Shown here piece after piece: positions 44,141 through 52,836 of a stretch of 58,573 bases of DNA. How positions within the stretch are numbered: position 1 is the first letter of the stretch; every line of letters begins with the position of its first letter. Location of the stretch: the NCBI RefSeq assembly GCF_900119365.1, contig NZ_FPJO01000036.1, positions 1 to 58,573 of the forward strand, read 5' to 3'. The stretch comes from Streptomyces atratus. Its GTDB lineage: Bacteria > Actinomycetota > Actinomycetes > Streptomycetales > Streptomycetaceae. Below the pieces are notes generated by a model. The model was given only the letters and a program-made list of their open reading frames with translations, ran no database searches and was not told where the DNA came from. A program made the translations under genes and the position numbers.

Positions 44141-45292
44141 GTGACACGCAGGACAGTGCGCATCGCCATGAACGGCGTCACGGGTCGCATGGGGTACCGG
44201 CAGCACCTGGTGCGCTCGATCCTCGCGATCCGCGAGCAGGGCGGCCTCGACCTCGGCGACGGGGACGTGCTGTGGCCCGAGCCCGTGCTGGTCGGCCGCC
44301 GCGCCCACGCGCTGGAGGAGCTGGCCGCGAAGCACGGTCTGACCGAATGGTCGACCGACCTCGACGCGGTCCTCGCCGACGACACCATCGACATCTACTT
44401 CGACGCCCAGGTCACCTCGGCCCGCGTCGAGGCGATCAAGAAGGCGATCGCCGCGGGCAAGCACATCTACACCGAGAAGCCCACCGCCACGGACGTCGAG
44501 GGCGCCCTGGAGCTGGCCCGGCTGGCCGGCGAGGCCGGGATCAAGCACGGCGTCGTCCAGGACAAGATCTTCCTGCCGGGCCTGCTGAAGCTGAAGCGCC
44601 TCATCGACGGCGGCTTCTTCGGCGAGATCCTCTCCGTGCGCGGCGAGTTCGGCTACTGGGTCTTCGAGGGCGACTGGCAGGAGGCCCAGCGCCCGTCGTG
44701 GAACTACCGCGCACAGGACGGCGGCGGCATCGTCGTCGACATGTTCCCGCACTGGGAGTACGTGCTCCACGAGCTGTTCGGCCGGGTCTCCACCGTCCAG
44801 GCGCACGTCCAGACGCACATCCCGCAGCGCTGGGACGAGCAGGGCGAGCCGTACGCCGCCACCGCCGACGACTCCGCGTACGGCATCTTCCAGCTGGAGA
44901 GCGGCGCGGTCGCGCAGATCAACTCCTCCTGGACGGTCCGCGTCAACCGCGACGAACTCGTCGAGTTCCAGGTCGACGGAACCCACGGCTCCGCCGTCGC
45001 GGGCCTCCGCAACTGCCGTGTCCAGCACCGCTCGGCCACCCCCAAGCCGGTCTGGAACCCGGACCTCCCGGTCACCGAGCCGTTCCGCGACCAGTGGCAG
45101 GAAGTCCCCGACAACGCGGTCTTCGACAACGGCTTCAAGGCCCAGTGGGAGCTCTTCCTGCGCCACATCGTCCTCGACGAGCCCTACACCTGGGACCTGA
45201 TGGCCGGCGCCCGCGGCGTGCAGCTCGCCGAGCTGGGCCTGAAGTCCCACGCCGAGGGCCGCCGTCTCGACGTCCCGGAGCTGTCGCTGTGA
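44141..45292 (+). CDS. Gfo/Idh/MocA-family oxidoreductase
   Basis: A 383-residue NAD(P)-dependent sugar/polyol dehydrogenase. The N-terminal Rossmann domain begins IAMNGVTGRMGYRQHL, and the family's catalytic-type Lys lies in HIYTEKPTATD. The C-terminal half is the substrate domain (GGGIVVDMFPHWEYVLHELF). GTG 44141 follows GGAGGAA. First gene of a three-gene operon with a DUF993 protein and a TIM-barrel isomerase; similar sets act on inositol or glucose-type 3-keto sugars. Substrate not determined. Confidence 0.88.
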   Translation: MTRRTVRIAMNGVTGRMGYRQHLVRSILAIREQGGLDLGDGDVLWPEPVLVGRRAHALEELAAKHGLTEWSTDLDAVLADDTIDIYFDAQVTSARVEAIKKAIAAGKHIYTEKPTATDVEGALELARLAGEAGIKHGVVQDKIFLPGLLKLKRLIDGGFFGEILSVRGEFGYWVFEGDWQEAQRPSWNYRAQDGGGIVVDMFPHWEYVLHELFGRVSTVQAHVQTHIPQRWDEQGEPYAATADDSAYGIFQLESGAVAQINSSWTVRVNRDELVEFQVDGTHGSAVAGLRNCRVQHRSATPKPVWNPDLPVTEPFRDQWQEVPDNAVFDNGFKAQWELFLRHIVLDEPYTWDLMAGARGVQLAELGLKSHAEGRRLDVPELSL

Positions 45293-45330
45293 AGAACCGT
45301 CCCGAGCACGGCACACCGGAGCTGATCTGA

Positions 45331-46482
45331 GTGACCATCCACCTCCCGCAGGGTCCGTACGAACCCCGCACCACCCCGCTCGACCTGGCCCCCGGCACCG
45401 GCCCGCTCGCCTCGCGCACGGTCTTCTCCGCCGCCCATGTCGTCGCCGACCCGTACGCCGACATCAGCCCCGACTCGCCGGCCGCCGTCGACTGGGACGC
45501 CACCCTCGCCTTCCGCCGCCACCTCTGGTCGCACGGCCTGGGCGTCGCCGAGGCGATGGACACCGCCCAGCGCGGCATGGGCCTGGACTGGGCCGGCGCG
45601 GCCGAACTGATCCGCCGCTCCGCCGCCGAGGCCAAGGCGGTCGGCGGCCGCATCGCCTGCGGCGTCGGCACCGACCAGCTCACCGGCCCGGCCACCCTCG
45701 CCGGGGTGCGCTCCGCGTACGAGGAGCAGCTCGCCCTCGTCGAGGAGAGCGGCGCCCAGGCCATCCTGATGGCCTCCCGCGCGCTCGCCGCGGCGGCGCA
45801 GGGGCCCGAGGACTACCTGGAGACCTACGCCCACCTGCTGCGCCAGGCGTCCGAGCCGGTCGTCCTGCACTGGCTGGGCCCGATGTTCGACCCCGCGCTG
45901 GACGGCTACTGGGGCTCCTCGGACCTCGACACCGCCACCGACACGTTCCTGAAGGTCATCGCGGAACACCCGGACAAGGTCGACGGCATCAAGATCTCGC
46001 TCCTGGACGCCGAGCGCGAGATCGACGTCCGCCGCCGCCTCCCGAGCGGGGTCCGCTGCTACACCGGCGACGACTTCAACTACCCCGAGCTGATCGCGGG
46101 CGACGACCGGGGCTTCAGCCACGCCCTGCTCGGCATCTTCGACCCGCTGGGCCCGCTGGCCGCCCATGCGGTACGGGTCCTCGACACGGGTGACACCCAG
46201 GGCTTCCGTGACCTCCTCGACCCCACGGTCGAGCTGTCCCGGCACCTCTTCCAGGCGCCCACCCGCTTCTACAAGACGGGCGTGGTGTTCCTGGCCTGGC
46301 TGGCCGGCCACCAGGACCACTTCACCATGGTCGGCGGCCTGCAGTCCGCCCGCTCGCTGCCGCATCTGGCGAAGGCGTACGAACTCGCCGACCGCCTGGG
46401 CCTGTTCCCCGACCCGGAACTGGCCGAATCCCGGATGCGCGCCCTGCTCGCGGTCAACGGCGGTAACGGAGGCACCCGATGA
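45331..46482 (+). CDS. DUF993 protein, aldolase-like TIM barrel
   Basis: A 383-residue protein of the DUF993 family, related to dihydrodipicolinate synthase-type class I aldolases. GIKISLL (about residue 216-222) could hold the Schiff-base lysine. The segment ILMASRALAAAAQGPEDYL and the final VFLAWLAGHQDHFTMVGGLQS are family-like. It is the middle gene of the operon and overlaps the next start by four bases. It probably cleaves an oxidised sugar or keto-acid; no reaction is established for the family. Confidence 0.8.
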   Translation: MTIHLPQGPYEPRTTPLDLAPGTGPLASRTVFSAAHVVADPYADISPDSPAAVDWDATLAFRRHLWSHGLGVAEAMDTAQRGMGLDWAGAAELIRRSAAEAKAVGGRIACGVGTDQLTGPATLAGVRSAYEEQLALVEESGAQAILMASRALAAAAQGPEDYLETYAHLLRQASEPVVLHWLGPMFDPALDGYWGSSDLDTATDTFLKVIAEHPDKVDGIKISLLDAEREIDVRRRLPSGVRCYTGDDFNYPELIAGDDRGFSHALLGIFDPLGPLAAHAVRVLDTGDTQGFRDLLDPTVELSRHLFQAPTRFYKTGVVFLAWLAGHQDHFTMVGGLQSARSLPHLAKAYELADRLGLFPDPELAESRMRALLAVNGGNGGTR

Positions 46483-47306
46483 GCGACGGCCGTCTCTCCG
46501 TCAACCAGGAGACCATCAAGCAGTGGTCGCTGCCCGAACTGGCCGAGGGCTGCGTCAAGGCGGGCATCGACAAGGTCGGCCTGTGGCGGGCCCCCGTCCA
46601 GTCGTACGGCGTCGAGCGCACCGCCCGGCTCCTGTCCGACTCCGGCCTCTCCGTCACCAGCCTCTGCCGCGGCGGCTTCTTCACCGCCCCGGACCCGGCG
46701 GAACGGGCCCGCGCCCTGGACGACAACCGCGCCGCGATCGACGAGGCGGCGGCCCTGTCCACCGACACCCTGGTCCTGGTCTCCGGCGGCCTCCCCGAGG
46801 GCAGCAAGGACCTGCACGGCGCCCGTGAACGCATCGCGGACGCCCTGGGCCAACTGGCCCCGTACGCGGCCGAACGCGGCGTACGCCTCGCCATCGAACC
46901 GCTGCACCCGATGTTCGCCTCGGACCGCTGCGTCGTCTCCACGCTCTCCCAGGCCCTGGACATCGCGGAGCGCTTCCCCGCCGACCAGGTCGGGGTGGTC
47001 GTCGACACGTACCACATCTGGTGGGACGACCAGGCGCCCGCACAGATCGCCCGCGCGGGCGCGGGCGGCCGCATCCACTCCTTCCAGCTGGCCGACTGGA
47101 TCACCCCGCTCCCGGCCGGCGTCCTGGTCGGCCGCGGCCAACTCGGCGACGGATCGGTGGACTTCCGCGCCTTCCGCACCCTGGTCGAGGCCGCCGGCTT
47201 CGACGGCCCGGTCGAGGTGGAGATCTTCAACGAGGGCCTCTGGGCCCGCGACGGCGCCGAAGTCCTCGCGGAAGTGGCGTCCCGGTACGCCGAACACGCC
47301 TGCTGA
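46479..47306 (+). CDS. Sugar phosphate isomerase/epimerase family protein (operon end)
   Basis: A 275-residue AP-endonuclease-2-type TIM barrel. Metal-binding residues are visible in RLAIEPLHPMFASDRCVVS (Glu), GVVVDTYHIWWDD (Asp/His), IHSFQLADWITPL (His/Asp) and VEVEIFNEGLW (Glu). The ATGA overlap with the DUF993 gene means coupled translation. Probably epimerises or isomerises the keto-sugar made by the oxidoreductase. A hairpin follows the stop. Confidence 0.87.
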   Translation: MSDGRLSVNQETIKQWSLPELAEGCVKAGIDKVGLWRAPVQSYGVERTARLLSDSGLSVTSLCRGGFFTAPDPAERARALDDNRAAIDEAAALSTDTLVLVSGGLPEGSKDLHGARERIADALGQLAPYAAERGVRLAIEPLHPMFASDRCVVSTLSQALDIAERFPADQVGVVVDTYHIWWDDQAPAQIARAGAGGRIHSFQLADWITPLPAGVLVGRGQLGDGSVDFRAFRTLVEAAGFDGPVEVEIFNEGLWARDGAEVLAEVASRYAEHAC

Positions 47307-47313
47307 CAGGGCG

Positions 47314-47332
47314 CTTTGCCACCAAGGCAAAG
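47314..47332 (+). terminator. Hairpin after the sugar operon
   Basis: CTTTGCC-accaa-GGCAAAG, seven-base arms immediately after the operon stop. Confidence 0.5.
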
Positions 47333-47447
47333 AGATCGTCAAGACGTGCAACCGTTCGGCACCCAGCCGAGTCGTATCTGGCGTCGGGTGCTTCCGGGGA
47401 GGGATCTGGGGGGATCGGGAAGCCCTGACGGTGGGGGAAAGCGAGGG

Positions 47448-47524
47448 GGGTCCGGTCATTCGACCGGGCCCCGTTTCGTCTTTCCGGCTCCTCGGACCCG
47501 CATGTCCGGCTCCTCGGACCCGCA
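47448..47524. terminator. Terminator plus 20-bp direct repeat in the 347-bp gap
   Basis: GGGTCCGGTC-attc-GACCGGGCCC (47448-47471, one G-U pair) is followed by the T-rich cgtttcgtcttt. The 20-base tccggctcctcggacccgca then occurs twice (47483-47502 and 47505-47524). Apart from this and the hairpin at 47314 I see nothing else in 47307-47653. The repeat marks the left side of the accessory patch. Confidence 0.6.
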
Positions 47525-47653
47525 CCGACCACGGACGGCCCAAACGAAAACGGCCCACACGAAAGATGAACGCCGCGAAGTCCTGGAGCCCGACCACCCC
47601 ACCCCTCGTAGAATCGATCACCTGACGATACGCACCAGTGGGGTGGGAACAGC

Positions 47654-47821
47654 GTGGCCGACCGGCTTCGGGACCTGACCAAGGCAGCTCCGAATCCCGG
47701 CGTGCTCCGTCGGCGCCGGCCGTTTCCCGCCCTGTACGGTGCCCAGGCCGAACTCGGCGAGTTTGCCGCGATCGCCGAGGCGCTCGGCGGCGAGGTCCCG
47801 GCCGACGCGGAACCGGAGTAG
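47654..47821 (+). CDS. Small ORF before the ATPase gene
   Basis: A 55-codon frame from GTG 47654 (MADRLRDLTKAAPNPGVLRR, then a helical acidic end GEFAAIAEALGGEVPADAEP). It ends 37 bp before the ATPase start on the same strand. The ribosome site is weak (GGTGGGA). Possibly part of the defence operon or a gene remnant; no family recognised. Confidence 0.4.
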   Translation: MADRLRDLTKAAPNPGVLRRRRPFPALYGAQAELGEFAAIAEALGGEVPADAEPE

Positions 47822-47858
47822 CACCTCCCCCTTCCCATACCGGACGGAACCGCCATCC

Positions 47859-49256
47859 ATGTATGTCTCCCGCGTGTACATCGAGAACATCAAGTCATTC
47901 CATGGCCTGCGCGCTGTCGACCTGACGCTCACTCGCCCGGACGGCTCGCACGCAGGCTGGACGGTCCTGGCAGGCCGCAACGGGGCCGGGAAGACGACGC
48001 TGCTGCGAGCTCTCGCCCTGACGCTGAGTGGCCCGGCGTCGGCCCGTGGTCTGGTCCAGAACTTTGAGAACTGGGTCACCTGGGAGTGGGAGGGGTTCGG
48101 CACTGCGCAGGCGGAGGTCGTCACAGATCCGGCCTTCGATGAGTTCACGACGTCGGGATACACCCAGGACAGATTCTGGACAAGACTGAAGTGGACAGAG
48201 CACGCAGAGAGCGCCGGAGGGCGAAGAAGTCCTCAGCCGGCGCTGACCGAGATCAGGGACGACGCGAGGCCGGAAGGCGACAGCCCTGCTTGGCAGGGCC
48301 CCTGGGCCGACAACCCGGTGGGCTGGTTCTGTGCCGCGTACGGGCCGTTCCGGCGTATGGCTGGGGGCTCGGGCGAGGTGCAGCGTCTGATGCTGGCCTC
48401 CGGGCCGGTGGCCCGGCAGGTGAGCCTGTTCCACGGGGATGCCTCGCTGGCTGAAGGGGTGGCTTGGCTCATCGAGCAGCATCTGCGTGCGCTGGAAGGC
48501 AGGGAGGGCGCCGCAGAACTGAAGGCGGCGGCGCTCTCGGTTCTGGGCGACGGGCTTCTCCCAGACGGCTACCGCGTCGAAGAGGTGGACTCCGAGGGGC
48601 TGTGGGTTACACGGGACGGGCATCGCTACCCCTTGCGCGAGATGAGCGACGGGTTCCGCACGGTGGCCGCGCTCGTCGTCGACCTCCTGAAGCAGATCCA
48701 CGACACCTTCGGTGACGAGGTGTTCGGCGGAAGCGGGGACGGACCCAGCCGTCTCAAGGTCCCCGGTGTCGTGATCATCGATGAGATCGACGCCCACCTC
48801 CACGTCTCCTGGCAGCGCCGCATCGGCCCATGGCTCACCTCGCACTTCCCGAACATCCAGTTCATCGTGACGACCCACAGCCCGTACATCTGCCAGGCGG
48901 CCGACCCTGGCGGTCTGATCCGCCTGCCGGGTGTGGACGAGGACACCGCGCCCGAGGTCGTACCGGAGGAACTGTATGAGCGGGTGGTCTACGGCAGCGG
49001 TGACGACGCGGTCCTCTCCGAACTCTTCGGCCTGGACACCCCGTACTCCGTACGCGCCGAGCACGCCCGCGCGGAGTTCGGCGCCCTGGAATCCAAGGTG
49101 TACGACGGCGATACCTCGCCGGACACCGTCGCCCGCTACAAGGCGTTGAAGGGGCTGCTCGCCAGTTCTCCCGCAGCGCGCGTAGTCGAAACGTCCGCTC
49201 GGCTTCACCGCATCGCCGAGGAGATCCGGAACGGAGAGGAGGGTGAGGCGGAATGA
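47859..49256 (+). CDS. ptuA: PtuA-like AAA/ABC-type ATPase (Septu-like system)
   Basis: A 465-residue ABC/SMC-type ATPase: Walker A GRNGAGKTT (39-47, Lys45), a signature-like EMSDGFRTVAALVVDL near residue 265, Walker B VVIIDEIDAHLH near 305, and the downstream switch His in QFIVTTHSPYICQA. This is the plan of PtuA and OLD-like ATPases. The ATG at 47859 begins YVSRVYIENIKSFHG. The stop overlaps the start of an HNH nuclease gene by four bases (ATGA), the PtuA-PtuB order of Septu anti-phage systems. Family placement is by motif reading, not search. Confidence 0.82.
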   Translation: MYVSRVYIENIKSFHGLRAVDLTLTRPDGSHAGWTVLAGRNGAGKTTLLRALALTLSGPASARGLVQNFENWVTWEWEGFGTAQAEVVTDPAFDEFTTSGYTQDRFWTRLKWTEHAESAGGRRSPQPALTEIRDDARPEGDSPAWQGPWADNPVGWFCAAYGPFRRMAGGSGEVQRLMLASGPVARQVSLFHGDASLAEGVAWLIEQHLRALEGREGAAELKAAALSVLGDGLLPDGYRVEEVDSEGLWVTRDGHRYPLREMSDGFRTVAALVVDLLKQIHDTFGDEVFGGSGDGPSRLKVPGVVIIDEIDAHLHVSWQRRIGPWLTSHFPNIQFIVTTHSPYICQAADPGGLIRLPGVDEDTAPEVVPEELYERVVYGSGDDAVLSELFGLDTPYSVRAEHARAEFGALESKVYDGDTSPDTVARYKALKGLLASSPAARVVETSARLHRIAEEIRNGEEGEAE

Positions 49257-50011
49257 TCCGGCTGCGACGCACCGACCTGCCCCCAGCCGTGGCGGCGCAC
49301 CTGAAGACGTACACCCGGGAGATCGAGAAGGCCGCAGCGTCGAAACGCAAGGTAAAAGCGGCAAATCTGTGGGCTCATTCGACCGTACGGAGACATGTAC
49401 GAGAAGGTCTCCTCGCTACCCTCGCGGAGATGGCGCCCGGCCACCAGCGCTGCATGTACTGCGGTGACAGCCAGGGCACGGACATCGACCACTTCGAGCC
49501 GAAGAGCCTCGCCCCGGCGCGTACCTTCGAGTGGCTCAACCACTTGCTGGCCTGTGCGTACTGCAACAGCAACCAGAAGCGGAACGCCTTTCCCCGATCC
49601 GGGGAGGACGGCAGCCCGCTCCTTGTCGACCCCACGCTCCAGGACCCACTGAGTCACCTGCGGCTGGTGCTGCCGCTGTGCACGTACAAAGGACTGACGC
49701 CTCAAGGCGAGGCGTGCATAGATGTGTTCGGACTCAACTCACGCGGTGTCCTCGTCAACGGGCGACGAACGGCCTACGGGACCGCCAAGCAGTCGATCGA
49801 GCTGTGGCGCATCGCCACGGACCGAGGGCAGCACGACAAGGCAGCGGAAGTCGTCCGGGTGGCCTGGAACCGACCGCTCGCGGATGTCCTGGCCGCGATG
49901 TTCCACCAGTCGGACCACCCGGCCGCGGATCTGCTCTTCGACGGCGAGGAGGAGACCCTTGGGCTCCTCCGGGACCAGGAATTGCGGGAGGCGTTTCTGT
50001 CCCGCACGTGA
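49253..50011 (+). CDS. ptuB: PtuB-like HNH endonuclease (Septu-like system)
   Basis: A 252-residue protein with a Cys-rich HNH nuclease at about residues 64-110: Cys67/Cys70 (CMYCG), the catalytic IDHFEPK with His80, then Asn96 and Cys101/Cys104 (LACAYCNSNQK). This zinc-bound HNH form is the one found with Septu ATPases and with some retrons; no reverse transcriptase is present here. The N terminus is basic and helical, perhaps for ATPase or DNA contact. Coupled to the ATPase gene by the ATGA overlap. Confidence 0.82.
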   Translation: MIRLRRTDLPPAVAAHLKTYTREIEKAAASKRKVKAANLWAHSTVRRHVREGLLATLAEMAPGHQRCMYCGDSQGTDIDHFEPKSLAPARTFEWLNHLLACAYCNSNQKRNAFPRSGEDGSPLLVDPTLQDPLSHLRLVLPLCTYKGLTPQGEACIDVFGLNSRGVLVNGRRTAYGTAKQSIELWRIATDRGQHDKAAEVVRVAWNRPLADVLAAMFHQSDHPAADLLFDGEEETLGLLRDQELREAFLSRT

Positions 50012-50067
50012 CATCGCCCCGGCGAACCTGGCTGTGGTGAGGACGAGTTCGCCGGGCACGGCGTGGG

Positions 50068-50292
50068 TCAGGCGCTGAGTCGGCCGTCCTTGATCGCCTC
50101 GACGAACGACGACCAGCCGACGGGGGAGAAGACGACGGCGGGGCCGGAGGGGGCCTTGCTGTCGCGGACGGGAACGGTGGTGTAGCCGCGGGCGGCCTCC
50201 AGACAATCGCCGTTGGAGCCCCCGCTGTAACTGGACTTGAACCAACCGGTCAGCGCCCTGGCATCAGTGACGGTGTGGTTGATGCTGCGCAT
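50068..50292 (-). CDS. DUF397 protein
   Basis: A 74-residue protein with the full DUF397 pattern: WFKSSYSGGSNGDCLEAA, then VPVRDSKAPSGPAVVFSP and a final WSSFVEAIKDGRL. Such proteins are encoded beside XRE/DUF5753 regulators and thought to act with them in Streptomyces development or antibiotic control. Its start overlaps the end of the XRE gene by 29 bp, so they form one unit. Confidence 0.92.
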   Translation of the reverse strand: MRSINHTVTDARALTGWFKSSYSGGSNGDCLEAARGYTTVPVRDSKAPSGPAVVFSPVGWSSFVEAIKDGRLSA

Positions 50293-51103
50293 GTTCGTGC
50301 TCCTCTGCGATGGCCCTGACGAGGCCCACCGAATTCTGTTGGGAGGCCGCCTCGCTCAGGGCGAGAGTGTAGGACGCTTGACAGGCAGCCACCAACGTCG
50401 GATCGTCCATCAGATTCCCTGTGCGAAGCCCCTCGACGTATGCAAGCGGAGCGGCGTCGGCGAAGTCCAGCAGATAGAGCGCACTCTCCAGAAGGGCGTG
50501 CGCTCCTGCCGCGAAAGGCAGCACGTGCAGACGCAAGCGCCCGGATTCCGCCATGTCTGCGACTTTACGCAGTTGCTCCGCCATGACCTGCGGGCCGCCG
50601 ATGCGCCGTCGAAGCGACGCCTCGTCAAGAAGGGCCCAGGCGATGGGGGTCATTGACTTGCTCAGCACCCGGCCGCGTTCCATCCGGTTGACAATGAGTT
50701 TGTCAAGCTCATCCGCCCGGTAGTTGGGGCGATACGCCTGGAACACGGCACGAGCGTATGCGTCGGTCTGGAGAAGGCCGGGGATGAGGGACAGGCCGTA
50801 TAGGCGTACCTCCGTGGCTTCACATTCCAACTCGGCCACCGCTGTGAAGAACTGGGCGAACTTCGAATCCAGGTCCTCCAGCCACCGGGCGAAGAAGCCG
50901 TCGGTGCCCAGTGCGACATCAATGCGCCGAGCGTCATCCGGCTTCGGTAGCCGTCGCCCCGCCTCCCAATGACTGATCAGTGTGGGCGAGCAGACCACCA
51001 TCTCGCCCAGCGCCTCCTGCGTCAGCCCCGCCGCGATACGCCGCAGCTTCAGCTCCTCGCCGTACTTCTCCCGAGGCGTACGCGGCCTTCGCACTGTTCC
51101 CAC
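50264..51103 (-). CDS. XRE regulator with DUF5753 domain
   Basis: A 279-residue regulator. XRE HTH at about residues 12-65 (LRRIAAGLTQEALGEMVVCS, then TLISHWEAGRRLP), then the DUF5753 ligand-like domain (LIPGLLQTDAYARAVFQAY, RMERGRVL, LRRRIGGPQVMAEQLRKVAD, HALLESALYLLDF). The GTG at 51103 has GGGGAG nine bases upstream; a TTG three codons earlier abuts that site. Partner of the DUF397 protein; divergent from two small genes. Confidence 0.9.
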   Translation of the reverse strand: MGTVRRPRTPREKYGEELKLRRIAAGLTQEALGEMVVCSPTLISHWEAGRRLPKPDDARRIDVALGTDGFFARWLEDLDSKFAQFFTAVAELECEATEVRLYGLSLIPGLLQTDAYARAVFQAYRPNYRADELDKLIVNRMERGRVLSKSMTPIAWALLDEASLRRRIGGPQVMAEQLRKVADMAESGRLRLHVLPFAAGAHALLESALYLLDFADAAPLAYVEGLRTGNLMDDPTLVAACQASYTLALSEAASQQNSVGLVRAIAEEHEHAQHQPHRH

Positions 51104-51284
51104 GTGGTCCAACTCCCCGTCTTGACGGACGCGCTGTCATCCCCGCCCCCCTGGCAGCGTAGCGACCCATGACCCCACCCTGTGATGAGTTCGCTACAGA
51201 AAGCAGCGGATATGCGCCGCGCAAGACCCTCGCGACCGCCGTAAACGGCCCGGGGGCGTGGCCACCCTGAGAAAGCAGGCTGAC

Positions 51285-51635
51285 GTGAAGCACGCTATCG
51301 CCCGACTCTTCGAGCCGCTGCTGCGGTTCCTGAACACTGGTTCCAGGACGCGACATCGACAGGAGTGGGGCACCGCCCCGTACGCGTACCCGTACTCCTG
51401 CGACTACGCAGGCGGACCCACCGCCTACCGCACCGGCGAGCGGCCACCGCGCGGCGAGGACAGCCCCCTCGTCCGGCCGTACCTGATCGCGCACGAACGG
51501 CAGTTGGCCGAGAAAGCGGCTTGGGCAGCCGCCGAGGAGAGGCGTCAGCGCGCCCGCCGCCGCACGCTCTGGCTCGCCGTGCACGGGGTGGACGTAGGGC
51601 CCTGCCGCATCCATGGAGTCGAGGTCGCCGCGTGA
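51285..51635 (+). CDS. Small conserved-type protein of unknown function
   Basis: A 116-residue basic protein beginning KHAIARLFEPLLRFLNTG, an amphipathic N-terminal helix seen in small actinobacterial proteins near XRE/DUF397 pairs. The middle has Tyr/Pro-rich sequence (WGTAPYAYPYSCDYAGG) and the end is a long Arg/Ala helix (AEKAAWAAAEERRQRARRRT). GTG 51285 chosen; GTG 51258 is an alternative. It overlaps the next gene's start (GTGA). No function known. Confidence 0.6.
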   Translation: MKHAIARLFEPLLRFLNTGSRTRHRQEWGTAPYAYPYSCDYAGGPTAYRTGERPPRGEDSPLVRPYLIAHERQLAEKAAWAAAEERRQRARRRTLWLAVHGVDVGPCRIHGVEVAA

Positions 51636-51985
51636 ATGGCAAGGAGCACAGGCCCGACGTGATCAGGCTGCTGCCGTGGACCGGGCCGGAGAACAAGCCG
51701 TGTTACGTCCTCGGGGACGGAAGCGGCTACGTGTCGCGGATGGCGGACGACATCGAGAGCATCCAACTCGGCATGGCGGGCGACCTGCTCGGCCACGCCG
51801 TCGGCCTCCTGAGGGACCGGAAGGTCACCGGGGCGGAACTCCACTTCCTGGCCAGCCGGTTGACCGAGTCGTTGCGGGAGGTCAAGCGGGTCGCGGAGAG
51901 CCGGGGTGCGCGGCTGGGCGGGACGAAGGTCGATCCGGACAGGAATCGGCCGCAGCGCCGAGAACCAGACATCGGCAACCGCTGA
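51632..51985 (+). CDS. Small protein coupled to the preceding gene
   Basis: A 117-residue protein (VNGKEHRPDVIRLLPWTGPE; YVLGDGSGYVSRMADDIESI; ASRLTESLREVKRVAESRGA) starting in the GTGA overlap. It has a helical, charged C terminus and no catalytic motif. Similar proteins accompany XRE/DUF397 genes in Streptomyces; role unknown. Confidence 0.6.
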   Translation: MNGKEHRPDVIRLLPWTGPENKPCYVLGDGSGYVSRMADDIESIQLGMAGDLLGHAVGLLRDRKVTGAELHFLASRLTESLREVKRVAESRGARLGGTKVDPDRNRPQRREPDIGNR

Positions 51986-52055
51986 GTCGGCCAAGCGCTA
52001 GACGAGCCCCCTGACTGTCACGAAACCTGTTCACGCAGCTCAGCTCGGCGAACAT

Positions 52056-52275
52056 GTGACAGTGCGGGGGCTTACCGGACGGCCATTCCCAGGCCGAACA
52101 CCAGCCGGTTCGAGGCGTTCACCACGAACCTCGCCTACGCCCGCAAGATGGTGGACGCGGGGCGGTATCTGGCCCCGTTCCAGCCGGGGACGGTCGATGT
52201 CGACGACTTCTACCGTGCCGCCTGGGTACAGGCCGTGGCGGCCATCGACCACTGGTTCCTCGTCCGGCCGAGGGT
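52056..52275 (+). pseudogene. Remnant resembling a HEPN-family nuclease gene
   Basis: One frame reads SRFEAFTTNLAYARKMVDAG, then RYLAPFQPGTVDVDDFYRAA and WVQAVAAIDHWFL before losing coding character near 52275. This resembles the N-terminal helices of RiboL-PSP-HEPN proteins found in defence islands. There is no start codon with a ribosome site and no catalytic Rx4-6H, so it is probably a 5' fragment. The rest of 51986-52356 shows nothing else. Confidence 0.45.
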
Positions 52276-52356
52276 GGTGAGTCCGTGGTCGGCTGACCGT
52301 TCCCGGCACGGGCCGTTGCAGCCACGGGCACCGTCACGGCCAAGTGGACTCGCCCG

Positions 52357-52827
52357 TCAGATGGCCACGGCCGAGACATCGGCTCCGGGCAGTGTGGTGG
52401 CGTACGCCTCGATGTCGTCGGTGTCGGAGGTCAGCACGGCGCCTCCGCCGTGGGCGGCTGCGACGAAGACAGCCAGCGCATCCACCGGGTCGGGACGTTT
52501 CTTGGGCGGTAGCGCGGCCGTGCCGATCATGTCGCCGATCGTTTTCCAGTTCTCGATGGTCATGCCCCCCGCACAGGGAAGACAACTGGGCACCCGGTCC
52601 ACGGGGAAGCGGGCCCTGGTTCCGGGGTGCACGACCACGTCGGCGAGGATTCGCTTCCACTCGTAGGCGGTCTTCGGGCTTGTCCGCCAGGCCTGCGAGA
52701 GGGCGGGACCAGGGACGATCGGCCGGTGTCCGCCGGCTGCGACGAAACCCTTGTGCAGGACGTGTGCCCGGCGGTCCTGGCTCACCAGCGCCATCAACAT
52801 GCCGGTGTCGTAGACGACTACGTTCAC
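52357..52827 (-). CDS. PIN-domain toxin (VapC-like)
   Basis: A 156-residue PIN-domain protein. Acidic residues typical of the RNase site appear in VVVYDTGMLMAL (first Asp), RPDPVDALAVFVAAA and TSDTDDIEAY. The GTG at 52827 lies nine bases after the stop of the antitoxin-like gene, the usual VapBC spacing. Likely cleaves tRNA or other RNA when freed from its partner. Confidence 0.82.
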   Translation of the reverse strand: MNVVVYDTGMLMALVSQDRRAHVLHKGFVAAGGHRPIVPGPALSQAWRTSPKTAYEWKRILADVVVHPGTRARFPVDRVPSCLPCAGGMTIENWKTIGDMIGTAALPPKKRPDPVDALAVFVAAAHGGGAVLTSDTDDIEAYATTLPGADVSAVAI

Positions 52828-52836
52828 GCGGCGGCC

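Noticed and set aside
47859..50011. A retron defence system (Septu-type effectors accompany some retrons)
   Set aside because: No reverse transcriptase or msr/msd-like structure was found nearby.
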